Shown piece after piece: positions 1 through 5,932 of a stretch of 7,481 bases of DNA (position 1 is its first letter; each line of letters starts with the position of its first letter). The notes beneath the pieces were generated by a model. It had not been told where the DNA came from. It was given only the letters and a program-made list of their open reading frames with translations, and made no database searches. The translations under genes and the position numbers were made by a program. Source of the DNA: Verrucomicrobiota bacterium (GTDB lineage: Bacteria; Verrucomicrobiota; Verrucomicrobiia; Limisphaerales; UBA1412); NCBI GenBank assembly GCA_017557085.1, contig JAFZAR010000184.1, positions 1-7,481 on the forward strand, given 5' to 3'.

Positions 1-703
1 AGCGTTTCGTGTCGCTGGTGCGGAATTCCACGATTTTCTCTCCTCCGGCGGCGTTGACAGCGGCCGCGCCCCGATGATGTAGGACAGCTTCTCTGATGCC
101 CAGACAGCGTCCTCCGGCTAGCCATATCCGCCAGGAAAGATCCAGCTCATCTGCGTACATGAAAAAGTTTTCATCGAATCCGCCCAGGCGTTCAAACTCA
201 CTACGGAGCACCAGATAGGAACAGCCTTCGGGCATGAGCACTTCCTGTGTTTGGGGGAAATCGAGTCGCTGAGTGGGGAAACCGAAGAGGTCGAAGCCGC
301 CTGCGCCCAGGCTTTGAAAGTGGTCGGAATCATAATCCAGCACGCGTGGTGTGGCGGCTGTGGCGGAGCGTTTTTCCGCTTCACGAATCAAAACTTCCAG
401 CGTGTCAGATTCTAGGCGTGCGTCGTTATTGAGGAAGAAAAGCCACTTGCCTTGCGCTTCTTTCGCGGGCAGATTGTTGCCTTTGCAGTAACCGTAATTG
501 CCGCCGTTTTGGATGAAGCGTCCGCGTCCGTCGGGCCAGGTGGAGAGGATCTCTTCGCAGAGATGGTCGGAACCGTCGCTGGATTGATTATCAGCGACGA
601 TCGTTTCGGTCTGATCAAAAATGCTCTGTGCCCGCACCGAATCCAGACAGGATCGCATCCAGCGGGCTCCATTATAATTCAGGATGATAATGGAAACGAG
701 CAA
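1..703 (-). CDS. GT2-family glycosyltransferase (rhamnosyltransferase-like), C-terminus cut by window edge
   Basis: The frame is open from a TTG at 701-703 to the left edge, giving 234 residues without a stop. The N-terminus MLVSIIILNYNG is the classic start of a GT-A, family 2 transferase. It is followed by the nucleotide-binding Asp in VADNQSSDGS (about residues 36-45), the metal/NDP-sugar motif FLNNDARL (about 91-98, the DxD equivalent), and the acceptor-side block EGCSYLVLRSEFERLGGFDE with the late motif ADELDLSWR (about 185-193), which replaces the usual ED-x-D. Such enzymes move a sugar, often rhamnose, from a nucleotide sugar onto a lipid-linked or growing surface glycan at the inner membrane. 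It begins 6 bases after the rfbB stop and in the same frame, with no visible Shine-Dalgarno site, so I infer translation by coupling to rfbB. Family members usually have about 290-330 residues, so roughly the last quarter is missing. The exact sugar and acceptor cannot be told. Confidence 0.9.
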   Translation of the reverse strand, partial: MLVSIIILNYNGARWMRSCLDSVRAQSIFDQTETIVADNQSSDGSDHLCEEILSTWPDGRGRFIQNGGNYGYCKGNNLPAKEAQGKWLFFLNNDARLESDTLEVLIREAEKRSATAATPRVLDYDSDHFQSLGAGGFDLFGFPTQRLDFPQTQEVLMPEGCSYLVLRSEFERLGGFDENFFMYADELDLSWRIWLAGGRCLGIREAVLHHRGAAAVNAAGGEKIVEFRTSDTKR

Positions 704-709
704 ACGGGA

Positions 710-1723
710 TCAGGCTTGATTGGTGACCGCTTTGACCCAGTCCTGATGCTCCAGATACCAGTGGACGGTCTCGCGGATGCCTTGTTCAAAAGTATGAGCA
801 GGTGTCCATCCCAGTTCACGCTGGATCTTGGACGCGTCAATGGCGTAGCGCCGGTCGTGTCCCAGACGGTCTTTGACGAATTGGATCAGCTGACGGGAAG
901 TTCCTTGTGGCTGTTTGCGGTAATCATCCACCAGGTCGCAAATGAGCTGGACGATGTTGATATTGGCCCATTCATTGTGTCCGCCGATGTTGTACGTTTC
1001 ACCGGCCTTGCCCTTTGTCAGAACGGTCCAGAGAGCCTGTGCGTGGTCGCCCACATAGAGCCAGTCACGCACATTCTTGCCGTCGCCATAGACCGGAACC
1101 GGCTTGCCGTGAAGCAGACTTTGGATCACCACCGGGATCAGTTTTTCCGGGAATTGATACGGTCCGTAATTATTGGAGCAGTTGGTGATCACGGTATTCA
1201 TCCCGTAGGTATGATGATAAGCACGCACCATCATGTCGCTGGAAGCCTTGCTGGCAGAGTAGGGCGAGTTGGGAGCGTAAGGCGTGGTCTCGGTAAAGAA
1301 CCCCGTTGCGCCCAGTGTGCCGTAAACTTCATCGGTCGAGATATGGTGGAAGCGGTGAGCGGCAAAGTCATTCTGCCACAGACCGCGACAGGCTTCCAAC
1401 AGATTGAAAGTACCTGTTACGTTGGTATGGACAAAAGCGCCGGGATCGCTGATAGAGCGGTCCACATGGGATTCGGCGGCCAGGTGCATGACATGGGTGA
1501 TGCCATAGCTGGTGATCGTTTTGGCAACGGCTTCACGGTCACGGATGTCCACTTTCGCAAAGTGGTATTTGGGATTCTGATCTACGCCAGACAAATTTTC
1601 CGGATGTCCCGCGTAGGTGAGACAGTCCATGTTCACGAGCAGCTCGATCTCGCTGTTGTCAATGATGTGACGGATCAGGTTTGAACCGATGAAGCCCGAT
1701 CCCCCGGTAACAAGTAATTTCAT
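710..1723 (-). CDS. rfbB: dTDP-glucose 4,6-dehydratase
   Basis: Full-length (337 residues) member of the extended short-chain dehydrogenase family. It converts dTDP-D-glucose to dTDP-4-keto-6-deoxy-D-glucose in the cytoplasm, the second step to dTDP-L-rhamnose and other deoxysugars. The NAD-binding glycine motif GGSGFIGSN is at residues 7-15. The catalytic S-T-D-E-V-Y-G block is at 129-135, with the Thr, Asp and Glu (130-132) that distinguish dehydratases. The Y-x-x-x-K pair is Tyr155/Lys159. NCSNNYGPYQFPEKLIP (about 181-197), VYGDGKNVRDWLYVGDH (about 211-227) and the ending RELGWTP are diagnostic of RfbB/RmlB. Its ATG overlaps the stop of the upstream beta-helix gene as ATGA, so the two are very probably translationally coupled. 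rfbA, rfbC and rfbD are not in this window and would have to lie elsewhere. Confidence 0.97.
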   Translation of the reverse strand: MKLLVTGGSGFIGSNLIRHIIDNSEIELLVNMDCLTYAGHPENLSGVDQNPKYHFAKVDIRDREAVAKTITSYGITHVMHLAAESHVDRSISDPGAFVHTNVTGTFNLLEACRGLWQNDFAAHRFHHISTDEVYGTLGATGFFTETTPYAPNSPYSASKASSDMMVRAYHHTYGMNTVITNCSNNYGPYQFPEKLIPVVIQSLLHGKPVPVYGDGKNVRDWLYVGDHAQALWTVLTKGKAGETYNIGGHNEWANINIVQLICDLVDDYRKQPQGTSRQLIQFVKDRLGHDRRYAIDASKIQRELGWTPAHTFEQGIRETVHWYLEHQDWVKAVTNQA

Positions 1724-2388
1724 AACAAATCAATAATCTGGTTTTCTTTTGCGATCTTCTCAGGAGGAAGAAAACCTCTCCAACTCACGCAGGGATAGAT
1801 CCTGCAGCTTCTGCCGATCAGACTGCCGGGATTCAGCACCGCGTTGCAGCCGATCTGGGCATAGTCACCTATGATCGCGCCGAATTTTTTCAATCCGGTT
1901 TCTATTTCTCTTCCCTGGGCTTTGACACAGATGCTTTTCTGATCCAGCTTGGCGTTGGAGATTTTAACTCCCGCGCCCAGATGGGCTTTGATTCCCAGAA
2001 TGGAATCGCCGACATAATTGAAGTGGGGGATTTCGCATCCGTCCAAAAGGATGGAGTGCTTCACTTCACAGGCGTTGCCGATGACACAGCCGTTTCCGAT
2101 CAGGACGTGATCCCGGATATAAGCGCCATGCCGGATATGACAGTGACTGCCGATGATCGCCGGTCCCAGGATCATAGCTCCGTCCTCGATCAGGGTGTCG
2201 TCACCGATGATCACGTTCGAGTCAATGTAAGGATTACCGACACGGGTGAAGGAACCAGAGTGGCCGAAGGAATGGCTTTTAAAATAAGACTTTAATTTCT
2301 TGAGTGCATCCCACACATAGGCGCAGTCTGCGAACAGATCCGGATGCGCGCAGTGTTGGAGATCCAAAAAATCAGAGGTAGTAAACAT
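1720..2388 (-). CDS. standalone left-handed beta-helix (hexapeptide-repeat) protein, GlmU/G1P-TT C-domain-like
   Basis: 222 residues. A short helical N-terminus (about 1-45, with FLDLQHC and YVWDALKKLKSYF) is followed by a left-handed beta-helix from about 52 to 205, made of I/V-G-x-x-x hexapeptides (NVIIGDD, PAIIGSHCHI, HVLIGNGCVIGN, AIIGDYAQIG, GSLIGRSCRIYP). The core VKHSILLDG, PHFNYVGDSILG and LGAGVKISN closely resembles the acetyltransferase half of GlmU and of GlmU-like sugar-1-phosphate nucleotidyltransferases. His122 sits where GlmU has its catalytic histidine. No nucleotidyltransferase domain is present. I recognise this layout as a standalone family often annotated loosely as a UDP-GlcNAc or glucose-1-phosphate pyrophosphorylase; that name is not supported here. 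Acyl transfer to an amino-sugar phosphate, or a structural or regulatory role, is inferred. It sits 5 bases after lemA and overlaps rfbB by 4 bases, pointing to nucleotide-sugar or surface-glycan metabolism. Confidence 0.85.
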   Translation of the reverse strand: MFTTSDFLDLQHCAHPDLFADCAYVWDALKKLKSYFKSHSFGHSGSFTRVGNPYIDSNVIIGDDTLIEDGAMILGPAIIGSHCHIRHGAYIRDHVLIGNGCVIGNACEVKHSILLDGCEIPHFNYVGDSILGIKAHLGAGVKISNAKLDQKSICVKAQGREIETGLKKFGAIIGDYAQIGCNAVLNPGSLIGRSCRIYPCVSWRGFLPPEKIAKENQIIDLL

Positions 2389-2393
2389 GGTTC

Positions 2394-2981
2394 TTAGAAC
2401 TGGACTTGCGGAGCCTGTTTTTCGGTTTCGTTTGTTTCAAACAGGACTTCCGGTTTGAATCCCAGGATACCGGCCAGCAGCACATTGGGGAAGATCTCAA
2501 TCTTCGTATTGTAGCGCGTGACGCTGTCATTATAGAACTGACGTGCGAAGGAGATCTTGTTTTCTGTGCTGACCAGCTCCTCCTGCAAGGCCAGGAAGTT
2601 CTGGTTGGCTTTCAGATCGGGATAGGATTCCGCCACAGCCAAAAGCCGTGCCAGAGCGTTACTCAGTTTGCCTTCCGCAGCGATTGCTTCCGCCGGCAGT
2701 TTGGCGCTGGTGGCTTGTGCGCGGGCATTGATCACTCGTTCCAGAGTTTCCTTTTCGTGTGCGGCATAACCTTTGACCGTATTGACGAGGTTGGGGATCA
2801 GATCGTGACGGCGTTTCAGCTGAACATCGATTTGAGCCCAGGCGTTCCGAACAGTCTGCCTCAGGGCGACCAGTCCGTTATAAATGACCATCACAAAAAG
2901 CGCGATGGCGACGATGATCGCGATGAACACAATCAAAACAGCGATCAGTAAACCAATAGTACCGATAATACCTAACAACAT
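2394..2981 (-). CDS. lemA: LemA family membrane protein
   Basis: 195 residues, the normal length for LemA. Residues 1-34 form one long hydrophobic segment, then YNGLVALRQTVRNAWAQIDV and the family-defining RRHDLIPNLVNTVKGYAAHE (57-76). A long helical region includes AESYPDLKANQNFLALQEEL (117-136) and the closing pattern T-E-N-K-I-S-x-A-R-x-x-Y-N-D-x-V-x-x-Y-N (about 139-158), then FPNVLLAG. LemA proteins are membrane-anchored alpha-helical bundles facing the outside; their biochemical function is still unclear. The start is well supported: AAAGGA lies 6 bases upstream of the ATG. lemA often sits beside a TPM-domain gene or an M48 protease gene, but here its neighbours are an HNH protein upstream and the beta-helix/rfbB sugar genes downstream. 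Whether it functions with the sugar genes or only shares a transcript is unknown. Confidence 0.95.
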   Translation of the reverse strand: MLLGIIGTIGLLIAVLIVFIAIIVAIALFVMVIYNGLVALRQTVRNAWAQIDVQLKRRHDLIPNLVNTVKGYAAHEKETLERVINARAQATSAKLPAEAIAAEGKLSNALARLLAVAESYPDLKANQNFLALQEELVSTENKISFARQFYNDSVTRYNTKIEIFPNVLLAGILGFKPEVLFETNETEKQAPQVQF

Positions 2982-2987
2982 ACTTGA

Positions 2988-2993
2988 TCCTTT
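2988..2993 (-). promoter_or_regulatory. Shine-Dalgarno site of lemA
   Basis: AAAGGA on the minus strand ends 6 bases before the lemA ATG (2981-2979). It is one of only two convincing ribosome binding sites in the window; most other starts are coupled to an upstream stop. Confidence 0.7.
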
Positions 2994-3007
2994 CTCTTTA
3001 CAAGGTG

Positions 3008-3034
3008 AGCCGTTACATTCCGGCTTTCACGGCT
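3008..3034 (-). other. weak stem-loop in the lemA leader
   Basis: AGCCGT (3034-3029) can pair with ACGGCT (3013-3008) across a 15-base loop, within the probable 5' leader of lemA just downstream of the predicted promoter. There is no U-run, so it is not a terminator. Six pairs with a long loop is weak, and it may be chance. Confidence 0.25.
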
Positions 3035-3037
3035 GTT

Positions 3038-3066
3038 ATTAAATTAAAAAATCTAATCTAAGTCGA
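3038..3066 (-). promoter_or_regulatory. candidate sigma-70-type promoter for lemA and the sugar genes
   Basis: On the minus strand, TCGACT (3066-3061, 4/6 to TTGACA) is followed by a 17-base spacer and TTTAAT (3043-3038, 5/6 to TATAAT). It lies in an A/T-rich part of the 97-base gap between the HNH gene and lemA, with about 50 bases of leader before the lemA ATG. This would let lemA, the beta-helix gene, rfbB and the glycosyltransferase be transcribed apart from the LRR/HNH pair. The call rests on sequence match only. Confidence 0.45.
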
Positions 3067-3080
3067 GAGTTTTCTTGAAC

Positions 3081-3731
3081 TTATTGTCGGGATGCCTTGT
3101 AACGGAGCTTTTGGTAGGAATCCTCGTTGAGCACTCCGGCGTCAAGCAGTTTTTTGGCATACGTCAGCTGGTGTTCGCCCACTTGATCGGATTTGCTGCG
3201 GTTGAGACTGCTGGGCAGCATTTCCAGATTGGCAAAGTCATTGCCGATCTCCGGTGCGATGCTGACTGGGATAACATGATCTATCTCAACCGTTTCACCT
3301 TCATAAGGCCCGCGTGTGACGACGGCTGCTTTGCCGTTCTTGAGCTTCTTCTGATTTTTCTCTGTCAGAAGTCCCAGATCGCGAGCGGTTTTTAAATTAT
3401 GCAGGATCATTTCCGCCGTGAGCTTGCCGTGATCCCCATGCGTTCCATTGATGAACAAGGCCGTGTAGGTGACGTATTTAGAAGGAACGTGCCATTCATC
3501 GGAGGCGTTGAGCCAATAGACCACCTTGTTCACACGGGGATTCGCGCCTCGTTTTTCCAGAGTTGCCAGCTTGGCGGGATCCGTCAGACTGATGACCGCG
3601 ACCAGACTTTGCGCCGGGGGCCAGCATGAAGTCAGCGTCCCCAGCAAAATAACGATGGAGACAGCCTTCTTCAGCTTGAGCAGGTTCAGCAGCCTGATCA
3701 CGCCAAAGGTCTTGAGTATCTGATACAGCAT
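3081..3731 (-). CDS. exported, probably lipoprotein, HNH endonuclease-like protein
   Basis: 216 residues. The N-terminus has basic residues (KLKK, 19-22), a hydrophobic run VSIVILLGT (24-32) and LTSC with Cys36, which fits a relaxed lipobox. This suggests export and lipid anchoring. The C-terminal half carries an HNH (beta-beta-alpha metal) motif: Glu149, Asp151-His152 in EIDHVIPVS, Asn168 in FANLE, then Asn177 and Lys180 in LNRSKSD. The fold binds a metal and cleaves nucleic acid in most known members. Substrate and cellular role are unknown; DNA scavenging, an antagonistic effector or a processing enzyme are all possible. The ATG follows the LRR gene's stop after 3 bases, with no Shine-Dalgarno site, so coupled re-initiation is likely. 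The 35 residues before Cys36 are long for a lipoprotein signal; a GTG at residue 11 (3701-3699) is an alternative start giving a shorter leader. No terminator is seen after the stop. Confidence 0.8.
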   Translation of the reverse strand: MLYQILKTFGVIRLLNLLKLKKAVSIVILLGTLTSCWPPAQSLVAVISLTDPAKLATLEKRGANPRVNKVVYWLNASDEWHVPSKYVTYTALFINGTHGDHGKLTAEMILHNLKTARDLGLLTEKNQKKLKNGKAAVVTRGPYEGETVEIDHVIPVSIAPEIGNDFANLEMLPSSLNRSKSDQVGEHQLTYAKKLLDAGVLNEDSYQKLRYKASRQ

Positions 3732-3734
3732 TTA

Positions 3735-5678
3735 TTATCGAACGACGGCCGCTCTGAAAAGTGCTTTGGGACTGCCTTCCGTCTCGAAGCGGTAATCCGC
3801 GCTGTCATCATCCATCAGGTCTTCCCAGGTGGCGCCGTCATCTTTGCTGATCTGCAAAGTGCCCGAAAAGGTGAGAATGATCGCTTTGATATTGCCAAGC
3901 TCATCCTTTTCAAGACCTTTGACAGCGACTTCCGGATCTTTCACCGGCAGAGCGTTCAGGGTGCCTTCAATGATCTGGATGTTGTAGCCGTTGTGGTACA
4001 AACCGCCCACGCTCAGCGGATAGGTTCCGGGAGTCAGCGGATAAACAAGATCTTCCAGCGCGGTTCCGTCAACCAGATAAACAGGAGTTCCCTGCAAAGT
4101 ATCGCCATCGATAAGACCTTCCACTTCATAGCCGAAAGGTTCTACGATTTCATCACAAGGCTGTTCCAGACTGGCCACGGTGATAGTCGCTTCCAGCGGT
4201 GTGACCATCAGGGTGACCGGATTGGAGATCGCCGGGAAGTAGTTCACCTGACTGCGGGAACCGCCGGTTTGATAAGCGTAGAAAGTCGTTGTTCCGGCAC
4301 CGGTGATGTGAACCAGATATCTTTGAGCGGTAGCCACATCCGGATCTGTGCTATAATAGTTCAGACCAAAACTGGCATCGCTTTTCGCGGAAAGATTGAA
4401 ATCTTTTGATCCGTAGGGAAGAGGGTTTTGTTTCAGCTCATTCAGGGTCACAGTCTGCTCCACAGAATCAGCGCGGACAGGGTATCCGGAGAAGCTCTTC
4501 TCCCATCCGGTGGTTCCCGGCTTGCTGTAGATGATGATCTGGGTGGCATTCATATAGAAGACATCGTCAATGATTTCCGGAGCGTTGCCGTTGAAACCGA
4601 GACTGGTCAGAGTGCTGCAGTACCAGAACGCGTGGCTCCCGATGGAGGTCAGCGTTGCCGGGAAGATAAAGAACGGGATGTGGGCGCAGCTATCGAAGGA
4701 GTGATCAGCCAGAGTGATGGTGCCGTCCGGGATGATCTGCGGTCCTAGTCTGCCGGCCGGATAGACCAGCAGAACGGTGCCTTCTTTGTTATAAAGGATC
4801 CCTTCCACGCTGCTGAAGTTGGGGTTCTCACTGTCCACATTGAAGTCTGTCAGGTGGATACAGCCCAGGAAAGCGTTAGGATTCAGAGTGAGAATATTGG
4901 CCGGAAGTTCAAAGGTGCCTTCTTTGCCGCCAGCGCAGAAATACGAGGTATCCAGCTCTTTATTGCAGAGGTCACCGTTCAGGACCGCGAAATTCTCGTT
5001 ATCGGCATCCACGGTGAACTCTTCCAGACTGCCGCAGTAGATGAAAGTATTCTCAGCGATAGCTTTCACACTGGCCGGGATGTGGATTCGGGTCAGGGAA
5101 TCGCATCTTTCAAAGCATCTCGCTTTCAATTCCGTAACGGCGTTTCCAATGACAACGGTTTCCAGACTGCCGCAGTCAAAGAAGGTTCCCTCTGCGAGCG
5201 TTGTCAGTTCCGGGGGCAGTGTCACCTGAGTCAGACTCAGACAACTGGCAAAAGCATAATCGCCGATCTCAGTGACGGTATCAGGCAAATTGATTTCCCG
5301 GAGACGGTTGCATCCGTAAAAGGCATATCCCTCCACTTGGGTCAGGAAAGCGCTCAGCTGCACGCTCTCCAGATTCCGGCAATAGGAGAATGCCTCCATT
5401 CCCAGACTCGTTACCGTGTCGGGCAGAGTGACCTGAAGCAGATCATTGTTGCGGCTGAAAGCCCATTGCCCGATAGCGGTCACCGGCAGCTCTTCGATCG
5501 TTTCGGGAACGACCACATTTTCCTCGATCCCGTTGTACGCCGTGATGATAACAGACTCATCCTGAATCTGATATTCAAAATCAAGCGCGTTTGCGGATGC
5601 CGCCAGCATGACGGTGCACAGGGCAGTGAACAAACTTACAAATTGCCCAAAAGAATGGCTCTTATTTTCTGAGAACAT
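3735..5678 (-). CDS. secreted BspA-like LRR protein with MBG domains and a C-terminal Asp-box module
   Basis: 647 residues from the ATG at 5678. Residues 1-31 are a Sec signal peptide ending A-N-A. Residues about 56-386 are LRR_5/BspA-type leucine-rich repeats of 23 residues, with the recurring x-A-F-x-x-C-x-x-L core. They are broken by inserts such as NFSSVEGILYNKEGTVL (about 287-303), which are typical of BspA-like proteins. Residues about 411-581 resemble two MBG/Ig-like beta domains (STDPDVATAQ...ITGAGTTTFYAY, then EGLIDGDTL...PGTYPL). The last 50 residues form a small module with an exact Asp-box, SKDDGATW (611-618), ending LFRAAVVR. Such proteins act at the cell surface or outside the cell, in adhesion or binding; the ligand is unknown. 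No membrane anchor, LPxTG or known type 9 secretion tail is visible. A GTG at 5690 is also in frame, but it forms part of AAGGTGA, the Shine-Dalgarno site for the ATG, so the ATG is preferred. The HNH gene follows after TAATAA. Confidence 0.9.
   Translation of the reverse strand: MFSENKSHSFGQFVSLFTALCTVMLAASANALDFEYQIQDESVIITAYNGIEENVVVPETIEELPVTAIGQWAFSRNNDLLQVTLPDTVTSLGMEAFSYCRNLESVQLSAFLTQVEGYAFYGCNRLREINLPDTVTEIGDYAFASCLSLTQVTLPPELTTLAEGTFFDCGSLETVVIGNAVTELKARCFERCDSLTRIHIPASVKAIAENTFIYCGSLEEFTVDADNENFAVLNGDLCNKELDTSYFCAGGKEGTFELPANILTLNPNAFLGCIHLTDFNVDSENPNFSSVEGILYNKEGTVLLVYPAGRLGPQIIPDGTITLADHSFDSCAHIPFFIFPATLTSIGSHAFWYCSTLTSLGFNGNAPEIIDDVFYMNATQIIIYSKPGTTGWEKSFSGYPVRADSVEQTVTLNELKQNPLPYGSKDFNLSAKSDASFGLNYYSTDPDVATAQRYLVHITGAGTTTFYAYQTGGSRSQVNYFPAISNPVTLMVTPLEATITVASLEQPCDEIVEPFGYEVEGLIDGDTLQGTPVYLVDGTALEDLVYPLTPGTYPLSVGGLYHNGYNIQIIEGTLNALPVKDPEVAVKGLEKDELGNIKAIILTFSGTLQISKDDGATWEDLMDDDSADYRFETEGSPKALFRAAVVR
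3738..3893 (-). other. C-terminal Asp-box module of the LRR protein
   Basis: Encodes the segment GNIKAIILTFSGTL through SKDDGATWEDL to KALFRAAVV. SKDDGATW matches the Asp-box consensus S-x-D-x-G-x-T-W. A related segment, GNELVITYTGTL ... SSDAVTW ... QFFCAK, is encoded at 6094-6231 in the divergent SUMF1 gene. The shared order is a hydrophobic strand, G-T-L, the S-x-D...T-W hairpin, and a final (L/F)F-x-A strand. Confidence 0.6.
5013..5495 (-). repeat. seven in-phase 23-residue LRR units (69-base period)
   Basis: Residues 62-222 of the LRR protein divide into seven consecutive 23-residue units without a gap. Each has a pattern close to L-P-x-x-(V/L)-T-x-(I/L)-x-x-x-A/T-F-x-x-C-x-x-L-x-x-(V/I)-x. 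The Cys is present in six of the seven units; the first has Asn. The units are divergent in DNA, so this is a protein repeat and not a recent DNA expansion. Confidence 0.85.
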
Positions 5679-5686
5679 ATTAAAAT

Positions 5687-5693
5687 TCACCTT
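5687..5693 (-). promoter_or_regulatory. Shine-Dalgarno site that decides the LRR gene start
   Basis: AAGGTGA on the minus strand lies 8 bases before the ATG at 5678-5676. It is a strong match to the 16S anti-Shine-Dalgarno sequence. The in-frame GTG at 5690-5688 is inside this site, and the sequence before that GTG (CCATATAA) has no ribosome binding site of its own. Confidence 0.75.
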
Positions 5694-5737
5694 ATATGGA
5701 GAGGGTTTTGATTCCGATTCAATACACCCCCTGACCC

Positions 5738-5766
5738 ATTATGCGAACAGAACGGGCTTTTGTCAC
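5738..5766 (-). promoter_or_regulatory. sigma-70-type promoter of the LRR/HNH genes
   Basis: On the minus strand, GTGACA (5766-5761, 5/6 to TTGACA) is followed by a 17-base spacer and CATAAT (5743-5738, 5/6 to TATAAT). Transcription would start near 5731, leaving about 50 bases of leader before the ATG at 5678. This is the best promoter match in the window. Confidence 0.6.
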
Positions 5767-5777
5767 TAAATAAGTGA
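5763..5777. promoter_or_regulatory. small palindrome over the -35 box of the LRR promoter
   Basis: TCACTAAATAAGTGA has 5-base arms (TCACT/AGTGA) around a 5-base A/T centre. It overlaps four bases of the -35 hexamer of the leftward promoter. The position suits a repressor or activator site, but arms this short could be chance. Confidence 0.35.
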
Positions 5778-5841
5778 GCAAAAATAAAAAACTTAAGTAA
5801 CTTGGTGCGCGAATTCTGTGAGAGTACATAGAGAATGAATC

Positions 5842-5887
5842 CCAGATGATTTAAAAGAACCACAGATGGGGACAAATACACACAGAT
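5842..5887. repeat. CACAGAT-type intergenic repeat with 10-base phasing
   Basis: ACAGAT occurs at 5862 and 5882 with ACAAAT at 5872 between them, exactly 10 bases apart. CCAGAT at 5842 falls in the same phase, with one missing step at 5852. Read on the minus strand this is ATCTGTG...ATTTGT...ATCTGTGGTTC. From memory, this closely resembles a short interspersed repeat common between genes of many environmental bacteria (ATCTGTGTNNATCTGTGGTT-like). Its function is unknown. Confidence 0.55.
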
Positions 5888-5932
5888 AATTTGTTATGGA
5901 ATCATTTATTATTGTGCGACCGACGTTCGACC

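Noticed and set aside
710..712. TGA read as an amino acid, fusing RfbB to the glycosyltransferase
   Set aside because: RfbB has normal length and a normal C-terminus before the TGA, the transferase has a normal N-terminus after it, and the beta-helix gene also ends properly at TGA, so the standard code fits.
452..1684. A 410-codon open frame on the plus strand
   Set aside because: It lies opposite rfbB and the glycosyltransferase, both with clear family motifs. Its translation shows no recognisable domain, and its length follows from the codon bias of the real genes.
3008..3034. Rho-independent terminator between the HNH gene and lemA
   Set aside because: The stem is only six pairs with a 15-base loop and no U-run follows in the direction of transcription.
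5013..5495. CRISPR-like or satellite array suggested by the regular 69-base spacing
   Set aside because: The period is kept at the protein level as 23-residue LRR units; the DNA copies are divergent and there are no conserved repeats with unique spacers.
4854..5672. A 272-codon plus-strand frame opposite the LRR gene
   Set aside because: Its regularity mirrors the 69-base repeat on the opposite strand; it has no ribosome binding site, signal or known motif.
5687..5881. A 64-codon minus-strand frame upstream of the LRR gene
   Set aside because: It begins in the CACAGAT repeat and runs through the promoter and Shine-Dalgarno site of the LRR gene; there is no family resemblance and no ribosome binding site.
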